From: Pseudobutyrivibrio ruminis AD2017
GTDB lineage: Bacteria > Bacillota > Clostridia > Lachnospirales > Lachnospiraceae
DNA length: 64,000 bases
Assembly: GCF_000424305.1 (NCBI RefSeq)
Contig: NZ_AUJQ01000003.1
Location: forward strand, 62,001 to 126,000
Reading direction: 5' to 3'
Positions within the stretch are counted from its first letter, which is position 1; the number at the start of each line of letters is the position of its first letter. Under the pieces are notes generated by a model. It was not told the DNA's origin. It saw only the letters and a program-made list of their open reading frames with translations, and made no database searches. The position numbers were made by a program, and so were the translations under genes. Positions 42,913-52,147 of the stretch are shown here, piece by piece.

Positions 42913-44112
42913 ATGAGAGTTCTAATTGTAAATAAATTCTTGTACCCTAACGGCGGTTCAGAAACATATATCTTTAAGCTTGGAGAAGCGCTTATGGCTA
43001 AGGGTCATGAGGTTCAGTACTTCGGCATGGAGCACGAAGGCAGATGCGTAGGAAATGCAGTGAATGCATACACATCTGATATGGATTTCCATGATGCCAG
43101 CAAGCTCGAAAAGCTTACATATCCTTTAAAGACTATTTATTCCAAAGAAGCTAGACAGAAGATTCGACTTGTATTAGATGATTTCAAGCCAGATGTAGTA
43201 CATCTTAATAATTTCAATTATCAGCTTACACCATCCATGATTTTAGAGATTGTAAAGTGGAGAAAGCAGACAGGACATGAATGCAAGATTGTATTCACAG
43301 CTCATGATTATCAGCTGGTTTGCCCTAACCACATGTGTAACAATCCAAACACACATGAGAATTGTGAGAAGTGCCTGAGCGGCAAATTCATTAATTGTAC
43401 TAAGGGTAAATGCATCCACGGAAGCACAGCCAAGAGCTTCATTGGTACCTTAGAGGCAACCTTCTGGAAGCTGAAGGGCACATACAAATATATCGATACA
43501 TTTATTTGCTGTAGCCAGTTTATGAAGAGCAAGCTGGATGCGAATCCACTGTTTGCACCAAAGACTGTGGCAATTCATAATTTTATAGAAGCAATCCCTT
43601 GGGTAGAGGCTGAGAAGGAAGATTACGTGCTTTACTTCGGAAGATATTCTGAGGAAAAGGGCATACGTACATTGATTGAGGCAGCCAAGAGAATGCCTGA
43701 GGTGAATTTCATCTTCGCAGGTAAGGGTCCTTTGGAAGATTTGCTTAAGGGCGTTGATAACATTAAGAATGTAGGTTTCCAGAGCGGAGACGATTTAGCG
43801 AACCTGATTCGCAAGGCTAAGATGTCTGTTTATTCATCAGAATGGTATGAAAACTGTCCATTCTCAGTAATGGAATCACAGATGTACGGCACACCTGTTA
43901 TTGGCGCAAATATCGGTGGTATTCCAGAGCTTATCCAGGTGGGCAAGACTGGTCTTCTGTACGAGAGCGGTGATGTGGATCAGCTGTGCGATGCAATCCA
44001 TAGCATTTGGCAGGATGACGCTAAGGCTAAGGCGATGCATGATGCATGTAAGGAATTGAGCTTTGATACTATTGATGAGTATTTAGAGAAGATAATGAAG
44101 ATATATGCCTAG
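42913..44112 (+). CDS. Family 4 glycosyltransferase
   Basis: The 399-residue protein is a GT-B enzyme: N-terminal FLYPNGGSETYIFKLGEAL, a Cys-rich insertion around residues 139-165 (CPNHMCNN, CEKC), and a donor-binding half with LYFGRYSEEKGIRTLIEAA, FAGKGPLEDL and the EX7E region SVMESQMYGTPVIGANIGG. Full length for the family. I chose ATG 42913 with AGGGAG upstream; the in-frame ATG at 42847 falls in the promoter. Codon use is closer to the host core than that of its neighbours. It adds one sugar; identity unknown. Confidence 0.9.
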   Translation: MRVLIVNKFLYPNGGSETYIFKLGEALMAKGHEVQYFGMEHEGRCVGNAVNAYTSDMDFHDASKLEKLTYPLKTIYSKEARQKIRLVLDDFKPDVVHLNNFNYQLTPSMILEIVKWRKQTGHECKIVFTAHDYQLVCPNHMCNNPNTHENCEKCLSGKFINCTKGKCIHGSTAKSFIGTLEATFWKLKGTYKYIDTFICCSQFMKSKLDANPLFAPKTVAIHNFIEAIPWVEAEKEDYVLYFGRYSEEKGIRTLIEAAKRMPEVNFIFAGKGPLEDLLKGVDNIKNVGFQSGDDLANLIRKAKMSVYSSEWYENCPFSVMESQMYGTPVIGANIGGIPELIQVGKTGLLYESGDVDQLCDAIHSIWQDDAKAKAMHDACKELSFDTIDEYLEKIMKIYA

Positions 44113-44136
44113 GGCTATAAATAATGGAGGGAGAAC

Positions 44137-45171
44137 ATGATTACTAATATATGTATGCTGTTATTGCTTTTATTCTTGGGATTTCTTTTATTATATAAAG
44201 CAGAGCTTTGTGAAGAGAATAAAAGCTTTTTTGATTTATCGTCAACTTCTGCAATGCGTGGATTTTGGTCTATTATTGTAATAATTGTTCATACACCGAT
44301 TTTATACCAAAATCGTATTCAGGATATGATAGGTAGTTTTGCTTATATAGGTGTAACTTTTTTTTTCATGACATCAGGGTATGGGTTGAAATTATCAGTA
44401 AATAAAAGCTCTGAAACTATAAAGAGATTTTGGAGAAATAGGTTACCTAAGATTATAATTCCTAAATACATAGTTAATGTCTTTGCTTTAGTAATGGCTT
44501 TCTTCATTTATAATAAGGTGAAGATATGGAATGTATTCCTGATAAGAGGATGGGTTTTATGGCTGCTTGTTTGTTATTTGTTTTTTTGGGTAGTATATAG
44601 GTTTAATTGCTTTAAAGCATACAAAGATTTGATAATATCAGTTTTGGTAATTTTATTTAGTTTGGTGACTTTTTTTATGCAAGATAAAATTCAATCTACT
44701 ATTTGGCCGACTGAAATATATGGATTTATATGGGGAATAATACTTGCTAACATAAAAGAGAAGTTTAGGATAAAAAGTTTAAGCGGTTGGTTAAGGAAAA
44801 CAATTATTATGTGTATATTATCTGGAGTATGTGGAATATTATATTTAAAGTTTAAGCCTATATATTTCGGAGGAAACTATATATTAAAAATAATATTAGG
44901 CATACTGATTTTGCTTTTTATTTTACAAATAATAACAAGGGTAAAGATAGGAAACAAAATTTCACTGTTTATAGGTTCAATCTCTTATGAGGTTTTTCTA
45001 TTGCATGGAGTGGTTTTTCAATTTTATGAATATTATTTTGCTAAATTAGACTCAGGTGTCTTTATTATACTTAGTATAATTACTACTATAGTTATCGCTT
45101 GGTTGGTAAGGTTAATATCAAAATACTGTATAGAAAAATGCAATTTGATAATAAATGCTATATTAAAATAG
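44137..45171 (+). CDS. Acyltransferase-3 family membrane protein
   Basis: The 344-residue protein has about ten spans. The motif SAMRGFWSIIVIIVHTP, with R and H, matches the active-site start of acyltransferase-3 (O-antigen acetylase-like) proteins, and FFFMTSGYGL is also typical. It would O-acetylate a sugar of the glycan. GGAGGG precedes the ATG. The gene is very AT-rich. It lies between a GT4 gene and the radical SAM gene in one apparent operon. Confidence 0.82.
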   Translation: MITNICMLLLLLFLGFLLLYKAELCEENKSFFDLSSTSAMRGFWSIIVIIVHTPILYQNRIQDMIGSFAYIGVTFFFMTSGYGLKLSVNKSSETIKRFWRNRLPKIIIPKYIVNVFALVMAFFIYNKVKIWNVFLIRGWVLWLLVCYLFFWVVYRFNCFKAYKDLIISVLVILFSLVTFFMQDKIQSTIWPTEIYGFIWGIILANIKEKFRIKSLSGWLRKTIIMCILSGVCGILYLKFKPIYFGGNYILKIILGILILLFILQIITRVKIGNKISLFIGSISYEVFLLHGVVFQFYEYYFAKLDSGVFIILSIITTIVIAWLVRLISKYCIEKCNLIINAILK

Positions 45172-45184
45172 AAGGAGTAATAAA

Positions 45185-46357
45185 ATGGCAGAGAAGAAAT
45201 TAAACGGAACCGTAATTGTAACATACAGATGTAACGCACGTTGTTCAATGTGTAACAGATATAAGGCCCCATCTAAGCCTGAGGAAGAAATCTCAATCGA
45301 GACTATTAAGAAGCTTCCTAAGATGTATTTCACAAACATTACAGGTGGTGAACCTTTTATCAGAACAGATATTAAGGATATTGTTCGTGAGCTTTATAAG
45401 AAGTCAGACCGTATTGTTATATCTACAAATGGTTTCTTCACAGATAGAATCGTAGACCTTTGTAAGGAATTTCCACAGATTGGTATTCGAATTTCTATTG
45501 AAGGTCTTGAGGAGACAAATAACAAGATTCGTGGTCTTGATAATGGTTTCCAGAGAGGATATCAGACACTTAAGAAGCTTCGCGAGATGGGTATGAAGGA
45601 TGTTGGATTTGGTATGACAGTTCAGGATATGAATGCACCTGACCTTGTACCTCTTTATCAGCTTTCTGATGAGATGGGAATGGAGTTTGCTACAGCATCT
45701 CTTCACAACAGTTTCTATTTCGTAGAAGCTAAGAATATTATCAAGGATCGTCCAATGGTTGCTCAGAACTTTGAGAATCTTGTTAACGAGCTCCTTGCAA
45801 GCAAGAGCCCTAAGAAGTGGTTCAGAGCTTACTTCAACCATGGACTTATCAATTACATCTATGGTCAGAAGAGACTCCTTCCATGTGATATGTCATTCGA
45901 TACTTTCTTCATCGATCCTTACGGTGACGTAATGCCATGTAATGGTACAAAGGATAAAGAGGTTATGGGTAACCTTAACGAGCAGTCTTGGGATGAGCTT
46001 TGGAATTCTCCAGAGGCAGAGTCAGTTCGTGCAAAGGTTCGTTGCTGTGATAGAGATTGCTGGATGATTGGTTCTGTATCACCTGCAATGCATAAGTATA
46101 TTTGGGTACCACTTTGGTGGGTAATCCGTCACAAGGCTAAGTTCTGGACAAAGAAGAAGTACAGCATGTACGAGAACAAGATTGTTCGCGACCTTCGTGA
46201 TGGCAAGGTAACAAAGGAAGATCTTGATAAGTGCAGCACATGCGATATGTGTGCAACAGTAAACAACGGTCTTTCAGCTGCATCTATGGAACAGCTTAAG
46301 GATAAGACTGGTGAAGAGATTGTAGATGCTGATATTGCAGCACAGATGGGTAAATAA
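45185..46357 (+). CDS. Radical SAM protein with SPASM-like C-terminus
   Basis: The 390-residue protein has the iron-sulfur motif CNARCSMC (Cys16, Cys20, Cys23), the GGEPF motif, and a C-terminal region with further cysteines (LPCDMS, VMPCNGT, RCCDRDC, CSTCDMC) as in SPASM/twitch domains that bind extra clusters. The substrate is unknown; in a glycan operon it may modify a sugar, lipid carrier or peptide. Base composition is clearly richer in GC than the genes on both sides. GAAGGAG precedes the ATG, and the Stealth gene begins one base after its stop. Confidence 0.88.
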   Translation: MAEKKLNGTVIVTYRCNARCSMCNRYKAPSKPEEEISIETIKKLPKMYFTNITGGEPFIRTDIKDIVRELYKKSDRIVISTNGFFTDRIVDLCKEFPQIGIRISIEGLEETNNKIRGLDNGFQRGYQTLKKLREMGMKDVGFGMTVQDMNAPDLVPLYQLSDEMGMEFATASLHNSFYFVEAKNIIKDRPMVAQNFENLVNELLASKSPKKWFRAYFNHGLINYIYGQKRLLPCDMSFDTFFIDPYGDVMPCNGTKDKEVMGNLNEQSWDELWNSPEAESVRAKVRCCDRDCWMIGSVSPAMHKYIWVPLWWVIRHKAKFWTKKKYSMYENKIVRDLRDGKVTKEDLDKCSTCDMCATVNNGLSAASMEQLKDKTGEEIVDADIAAQMGK

Positions 46358-46358
46358 A

Positions 46359-47357
46359 ATGGATAATAAGATAGATATTGTTGTAATGTGGGTAGATGGA
46401 AATGACCCAAAATGGCTTGAAGAAAAAAATAAATATACCCCTAAAACAAAAAAAGATAATTCAGCTAGTGATAATCGTTTCAGAGATTGGAATTTAATGA
46501 AGTATTGGTTCAGGGGAGTGGAAAAATTTGCACCATGGGTTAATAATGTCTATTTTATTACCTGGGGGCATTATCCTAAGTGGTTAAACATTGATAATCC
46601 AAAACTTAAAATAGTTAAGCATGCTGATTATATACCAGAGGAGTTATTACCTACATTTAACTCTAATGTAATCGAAATGCATTTGAATAATATAGAGGAT
46701 TTGGAAGAGCAGTTTATTCTGTTTAATGATGATATTTTTTTAATTAAAGATACTACGCCAGAAGATTTTTTCATTAATGGAAAGCCCTGCGAAAGTGCAT
46801 TATTAGGGGTTTTATCATCACAAGATTATAATGATGTATTCCCGCATATATTAATTAACAACTGCGCCATCATAAATAAACATTTTGATAAAAAAGAGGT
46901 ATTGTCTAAGCATAGAAATAAATTCATAGCTAAAGAGTATGGAAAAGATGTTATAAGAAATATATTATTAAAACCCTTTGTATATTTCTCAGATTTTAGG
47001 GATTTACATTTGGCATCAGCACATCTGAAGTCGAATTTTGATGAAATATGGAAGGCAGAACCAGAGATTATGTATAATGCTACAAAGTCAAAGTTCAGAT
47101 CAAAAGAAGATGTGAATCAATGGCTTATAAAAAACTGGTATATGTGTAAGGGGGATTTTGTTCCACGAAGTCCCAAGTGGGGAAGAAAATTTGAACTTGG
47201 GGCAGAGCAGGGAGAATGCGATTACATAAAGAAGCAAAAAGGTAAGGTTATATGCCTAAATGAGAGTAGCGATGATATTGACTTTGAACACATACAAAAA
47301 AAACTTATTGAAGCTTTTGAGGCTATCTTACCGGACAAGTGTGGATATGAAAAATAA
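46359..47357 (+). CDS. Stealth-family sugar-phosphate transferase
   Basis: The 332-residue protein shows the Stealth conserved regions: CR1 IDIVVMWVDGNDPKW, CR2 with FRDWNLMKYWFRGVEKFAPW, VYFITWGHYP and QFILFNDDIFL, and the later regions with LASAHLKS and FRSKEDVNQWLIKNW. Stealth proteins transfer hexose-1-phosphate from UDP-sugars to a glycan, making phosphodiester-linked polymers. This implies a phosphate-containing polysaccharide. I chose ATG 46359, one base after the previous stop; an in-frame ATG upstream lies within the radical SAM gene. Confidence 0.9.
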   Translation: MDNKIDIVVMWVDGNDPKWLEEKNKYTPKTKKDNSASDNRFRDWNLMKYWFRGVEKFAPWVNNVYFITWGHYPKWLNIDNPKLKIVKHADYIPEELLPTFNSNVIEMHLNNIEDLEEQFILFNDDIFLIKDTTPEDFFINGKPCESALLGVLSSQDYNDVFPHILINNCAIINKHFDKKEVLSKHRNKFIAKEYGKDVIRNILLKPFVYFSDFRDLHLASAHLKSNFDEIWKAEPEIMYNATKSKFRSKEDVNQWLIKNWYMCKGDFVPRSPKWGRKFELGAEQGECDYIKKQKGKVICLNESSDDIDFEHIQKKLIEAFEAILPDKCGYEK

Positions 47358-47372
47358 AATAGGAAAAATAGT

Positions 47373-48536
47373 ATGAAAAAGATTTTGATAGTGATGATGT
47401 CGTTATATAATGGCGGGGCAGAAAAAAGTCTTGTAAACATGTTGAACGAATTACCATCAGATAAATATGAGGTTGATTTACTGTTATTTAAAAGGGAGGG
47501 CATGTTTCTTAAACAAGTTCCAAGTTGGGTTAACATTATTGAGACTCCTAAAAGATTAAAACAGTTGTATTCACCTGTTAAAAAGAGTGGAGCTCTTATG
47601 CTAACTAAAGTTATAGGAACAGCAATAACACGAATGAAGGAATCAACTCCTAATATGCGTGAGGGATATAGATGGGAGAATTTCTATTCAAAGAAAATAG
47701 ATGTACTTGAAAAGAAATATGATGTCGCAATTGCCTATACATCAGGAGAGGCAATGTTTTATGTAGGTGATAAGGTGACTGCTGACAAGAAGATTGCTTG
47801 GATACATAACGATTTTAGAAGCGCAAAACACCCAAAGAAGTACGATTATAAATATTTTAAAGATTTTGAGTTGGTTACAATTTCTGAGGAATGCGCTAAA
47901 ATCGTTGAAGAAGAGTTTTTAGATTTGCATAAGAGTGTTCATAATATTGCTAATATAACATCATCTACTGTAACAAGAAGCAGAGCAGAAGAATTTGTTC
48001 CAGAAGAGTTTGAATATAAAGGATTTAATATTTTGTCTATTGGTAGATTAACTGAACAGAAGGGCTTTGATCTTGCTATAGAAGCAGCTTCAATTGTACG
48101 AGATGCTGGAAAGAAATTTAAATGGTTTATTATTGGAGATGGCGGATTACAAGATAAGCTTCAGGCTATGATTGATGACAAAAAACTAAATGATTATTTC
48201 TATTTGCTAGGACCTAGAGATAATCCCTATCCATATATTAAAAATTGTGATTTGTTTGCTCAAACTTCTAGATATGAAGGAAAGTCAGTTGTTTTAGATG
48301 AGGCAAAGATTATTGGTGCTCCGATTATTGTTACAAAATATCCTACAGTTTTTGATCAAATTGAGGATGGAAAAGAAGGATATGTAGTTGATCTTAATTC
48401 AAAGGCCATAGCAGAAGGTGTGATTGATTTGATAGAACATCAAGAAAAACGTGATGCCATTGGTAAATATCTTTTGTCGCATGAGTATGGTAACCAGTCA
48501 GAAATAGAAAAATATATTGCAGTTATTGGAGATTAA
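47373..48536 (+). CDS. Family 4 glycosyltransferase, first of three tandem paralogues
   Basis: The 387-residue protein is a GT-B enzyme with the opening MMSLYNGGAEKSLVNML, the acceptor-side AWIHNDF motif, LSIGRLTEQKGFDLAIEAA, and the donor motif TSRYEGKSVVLDEAKIIGAPIIV. The last differs from the classic EX7E only by a KSVVLDEAK variant shared by all three copies. The genes at 48540 and 49753 share the same motifs in the same order, so local duplication is likely. Cytoplasmic; sugar unknown. Confidence 0.88.
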   Translation: MKKILIVMMSLYNGGAEKSLVNMLNELPSDKYEVDLLLFKREGMFLKQVPSWVNIIETPKRLKQLYSPVKKSGALMLTKVIGTAITRMKESTPNMREGYRWENFYSKKIDVLEKKYDVAIAYTSGEAMFYVGDKVTADKKIAWIHNDFRSAKHPKKYDYKYFKDFELVTISEECAKIVEEEFLDLHKSVHNIANITSSTVTRSRAEEFVPEEFEYKGFNILSIGRLTEQKGFDLAIEAASIVRDAGKKFKWFIIGDGGLQDKLQAMIDDKKLNDYFYLLGPRDNPYPYIKNCDLFAQTSRYEGKSVVLDEAKIIGAPIIVTKYPTVFDQIEDGKEGYVVDLNSKAIAEGVIDLIEHQEKRDAIGKYLLSHEYGNQSEIEKYIAVIGD

Positions 48537-48539
48537 TTA

Positions 48540-49739
48540 ATGAAGGAAGTTTTTATAATCATTACTGATATGGGGAGCGGAGGTGCTCAAAAAAGTCTAT
48601 TATCTTTTTTTCAAGCACTAGAACGCACTGGTAAGACTAACGATTACAATATAGATTTAGTAGTTGTGAATCCTAAAGGTATTTTCATGAATCAAATACC
48701 TGATTATGTTAATGTTATACAGGCACAAAAGACTTTAGCATGGATGGGTGTTGAAAGTGGCGATGAGTATCTAAAAAATAACTTCTCATTATTGGGATTA
48801 TATGGAAAGATTAAGTTTGGAATTAATAAGAAGTTTAATCCGTGGTATACAAAGCTAAACTCTGAGCAGAAGTTATGGGCTTCTTGGAATACATTAATTC
48901 CAAATGTTAAAAAGAAGTATGATATTGCTATTTCATATCTGAATGGCTATCCAAACTATTATGTAATTGATAAAGTTCAGGCCAATAAGAAGGTGTTGTG
49001 GATTCATAATGAGTATCAAAAATTGAAATATAATATCAATTATGATGAGATTTATTACAATAAATGTGATGAAATAATAACAATTTCTAAAGAGTGCTTA
49101 GATAGCTTTACCGAAATATTTCCGCAGCATAAAAATAAGATATCAGTATTAGAAAACATATCACTTTCATCAGATATTATTGATAAGAGTAAATCATTTG
49201 TGCCAGAGGAATTTGAAAATTATGCAGGGCTTAAGCTTTTATCGATTGGTCGTCTCAATGAGCAAAAAGGCTTTGATTTTGCTATAGAAGCTGCAAAAAT
49301 ATTGCTTGATAAAGGGATGGATTTTAAATGGCTTATTCTTGGAGAGGGACCTGATCGTAAAAAATTGGAATCCCTAATAAATGAAAAAGGTATTGAAAAA
49401 TGCTTTTTACTTCTTGGTATAAAGGATAATCCATATCCTTATATTAGATACACGGATATTTTTCTTCAAACATCAAGATTTGAAGGTAAGTCTATTGTCC
49501 TAGATGAAGCCAAAATTCTTTTAAAGCCAATAGTTGTTACTAATTATCCTACAGTATATGATTCGATAGAGAATGGCATCACAGGAACAATTGTTAATAT
49601 GGATGGAAATGAAATTGCCGAGGCTGTTATTGACATAGAAAATAATAGCGAAAAAGCAGAGCAGTATATTGAGAATTTAAAAAAAATGAATTCTGGAAAT
49701 GAGAGTGAAATACAAAAATATATGTCAATAATGCTTTAA
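48540..49739 (+). CDS. Family 4 glycosyltransferase, second tandem paralogue
   Basis: The 399-residue protein matches its two neighbours along its length (GGAQKSLLSFF near the start, LWIHNEYQKLKYN, LSIGRLNEQKGFDFAIEAA, TSRFEGKSIVLDEAKILLKP). It starts three bases after the previous stop without a strong ribosome site, suggesting reinitiation. In the N-terminal half it has a longer insertion than the first copy, the part of a GT-B enzyme that recognises the acceptor, so it may act on a different acceptor. Confidence 0.88.
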   Translation: MKEVFIIITDMGSGGAQKSLLSFFQALERTGKTNDYNIDLVVVNPKGIFMNQIPDYVNVIQAQKTLAWMGVESGDEYLKNNFSLLGLYGKIKFGINKKFNPWYTKLNSEQKLWASWNTLIPNVKKKYDIAISYLNGYPNYYVIDKVQANKKVLWIHNEYQKLKYNINYDEIYYNKCDEIITISKECLDSFTEIFPQHKNKISVLENISLSSDIIDKSKSFVPEEFENYAGLKLLSIGRLNEQKGFDFAIEAAKILLDKGMDFKWLILGEGPDRKKLESLINEKGIEKCFLLLGIKDNPYPYIRYTDIFLQTSRFEGKSIVLDEAKILLKPIVVTNYPTVYDSIENGITGTIVNMDGNEIAEAVIDIENNSEKAEQYIENLKKMNSGNESEIQKYMSIML

Positions 49740-49752
49740 TTGGGAGATATTT

Positions 49753-50952
49753 ATGAATGTTTTTATTTCGATAAATGGGTTAAGATGTGGCGGGGCAGAG
49801 AAAAGTCTAATTTCTTTTTTGAATGAAATACCTGAAGAATATATAAAAAGGAATGATCTTAAAATAGATTTATTGGTATTGGATAAGAAAGATCATTTTT
49901 TTACTGACATCCCTGCATGGGTAAATACATTGCAGACAGATGATATGATAGATGGAATGTTCGAAAGTTCATTGGAACATATTAAGAATCCAGTAAGTAT
50001 TCCAATATTATTTGCAAAAATTCTTACCAAAATTAGAATGAAACTAATTAAAGAAGAAAATGTGTCTAATGTGCAACACATTTGGAATATGTGGAAAAAT
50101 AATATAGAAGTCCGTGATGAAGAGTATGATATTGCGATTTCGTATGTTGATGGGTTCTCAAATTATTATGTTATTGATAAGATTAAGGCTAAAAAGAAAG
50201 TACTTTGGGTTCATAATGAGTATTCTAAATTAAATTATAAGAAAGAATACGATAAAAAGTATTTTGATGAAGCTGATGCGATTATCACCATATCAGATAT
50301 ATGTGTAAATAGTTTACAAGAGAATTTTCCAGAAAATGTTGATAAAATAAGAATGATTCCAAATATTTCTTCACCTAAAAATATATGGAATTTGGCAGAA
50401 AAAGAGAGACCTAAAGAATATGTTGGAAAAAATATAATTGTATCAATAGGTAGATTGAATATTCAAAAGGGATTTGATATGGCTATCGATGCAGCGAAGA
50501 TATTATCAGAAAAAATAGATTTTTCATGGTATATATTAGGCGAAGGTGAGCTTAGAGAAGAACTTGAACAAAGAATAAGAGATTGTGAGTTGCAGAATAA
50601 AATTCATTTAATAGGTAATAGGAGTAATCCATACCCATATATACGATATGCAGATGTGTTTGTACAGCCGTCAAGGTATGAGGGAAAATCTATTGTATTG
50701 GATGAAGCAAAGATTCTTGAGAAACCAATAGTTGTAACAGATTATGAAACGGTATTTGATTCTATAGAAAATGATATAAATGGAGTGATAGTTGGATTTA
50801 ATAAAGAAGAATTGGCTAACGCTATAGTGAATCTTTTCGATGATGTTAAAAAGCGAGATAGGCTTGTTAATGCATTAAAAAACGAAAATGAGATAAAAAG
50901 AACAGATATAGATAAATATTTATCGTTGATAGAAGATTTAAGATATGAATAA
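49753..50952 (+). CDS. Family 4 glycosyltransferase, third tandem paralogue
   Basis: The 399-residue protein has the same motif set (GLRCGGAEKSLISFLNE, LWVHNEYSKLNYK, VSIGRLNIQKGFDMAIDAA, PSRYEGKSIVLDEAKILEKP). TTGGGAG lies before the ATG. Its last eight bases overlap the polymerase gene. It is the most AT-rich of the three. Three consecutive related transferases suggest three successive, similar linkages in the repeat unit. Confidence 0.88.
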   Translation: MNVFISINGLRCGGAEKSLISFLNEIPEEYIKRNDLKIDLLVLDKKDHFFTDIPAWVNTLQTDDMIDGMFESSLEHIKNPVSIPILFAKILTKIRMKLIKEENVSNVQHIWNMWKNNIEVRDEEYDIAISYVDGFSNYYVIDKIKAKKKVLWVHNEYSKLNYKKEYDKKYFDEADAIITISDICVNSLQENFPENVDKIRMIPNISSPKNIWNLAEKERPKEYVGKNIIVSIGRLNIQKGFDMAIDAAKILSEKIDFSWYILGEGELREELEQRIRDCELQNKIHLIGNRSNPYPYIRYADVFVQPSRYEGKSIVLDEAKILEKPIVVTDYETVFDSIENDINGVIVGFNKEELANAIVNLFDDVKKRDRLVNALKNENEIKRTDIDKYLSLIEDLRYE

Positions 50953-52144
50953 TAATTATTTGAGTATAAAAAAAATAATGCAGTTAGTTTATGGTGTGTT
51001 AGTGTTTGCATGCTTTATGCCATATGTGTTTGATAATTTTTATAGCATGGTATTTATGCGAGGACAGTTGCTTAGAATCTTTTTTTATGCATCAGTTTTT
51101 TTGTATATTTATAAGAAATTATACAAAGAGCCACTAGTTAATATATGGATATTTATAGTAGCATACATTGATATTCAAGCTCATTTAATAAGTGGTTATG
51201 GCATAAATATTATGAATATATATATCTATATAGATATAGTTGTATTTTCTGTCTATTGTTGTAAAACAATTCCAAATTTCTTTTTGAAAGTAAATACTTA
51301 TTATTTCACAGTATTATTAGCATTAAATACGCTTTTTATGGGATCTAATGGTGCATTTATTAATTCAAATGGACAAGTATCCTACCTAATAGGAACAAAG
51401 ACAAGTATTACATTGTTTCAAATTGTAGCATTTTTGTTCGTGCATGTATACTACCGTGCGAAAAGCAATAAGAAAAAAAATGATGCTACGCTACTTTATA
51501 TGGTATTGATAGCTAGCGTTGTTATATATAATATAAGACAGCCGATTTCGACATCCAAAATATGTATGGCACTATGGTTTGGAATGATGTTTCTGTATTA
51601 TATTTTTCCTAAAAAAATTGGTATAGTTTTAAATTGGTTATTTTGGGTAATCAATGTAGTAAATGTTTTGATAATATTTTTTAAGATACAATATAGATTT
51701 GAATACTTACTAGTAGATGTATTGCATGAGGATTTAACTTTAGACAATCGCGAATATATATGGGAAATTGTCATTGCCAATATTATTAATAGGCCTTTAT
51801 TTGGACATAGTATTAACTCCAATGTATCATTTGGACTGAGCGAGGCTTTGGCATATAATAGAAGCGCACATAATCAAATTTTAAGTTGGATTTTTTATTT
51901 CGGATTAATAGGCACGATTATTATTTTTATTTTGTTAGCCCTTTTATTTTATAGGTATAAAGTTTTAGACATTAGAGGTGTAATTACCAGAATGACATTA
52001 ACCGTACTAGCTACATTATGGATTAGTGAGCAGTGGTTTTTATTTACAAACTTTATGTTAATAACAATCTTGTTGAATTATTTACAGGAGTATGAATTTA
52101 AAGACATAGAATCAAAGCTAAGTAAATATATTTATTGGAGATAA
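50945..52144 (+). CDS. Wzy-like polysaccharide polymerase
   Basis: The 399-residue protein has about ten or eleven membrane spans and a large outer loop after about residue 255 with ENIPLFG-like sequence NRPLFGHSINSN followed by SAHNQILSWIFYFG, a pattern of the O-antigen polymerase/ligase families. It would join repeat units outside the membrane. The N-terminus overlaps the previous gene by eight bases. Sequence identity in such proteins is low, so the call leans on topology and position next to the flippase. Confidence 0.78.
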   Translation: MNNNYLSIKKIMQLVYGVLVFACFMPYVFDNFYSMVFMRGQLLRIFFYASVFLYIYKKLYKEPLVNIWIFIVAYIDIQAHLISGYGINIMNIYIYIDIVVFSVYCCKTIPNFFLKVNTYYFTVLLALNTLFMGSNGAFINSNGQVSYLIGTKTSITLFQIVAFLFVHVYYRAKSNKKKNDATLLYMVLIASVVIYNIRQPISTSKICMALWFGMMFLYYIFPKKIGIVLNWLFWVINVVNVLIIFFKIQYRFEYLLVDVLHEDLTLDNREYIWEIVIANIINRPLFGHSINSNVSFGLSEALAYNRSAHNQILSWIFYFGLIGTIIIFILLALLFYRYKVLDIRGVITRMTLTVLATLWISEQWFLFTNFMLITILLNYLQEYEFKDIESKLSKYIYWR

Positions 52145-52147
52145 ATA

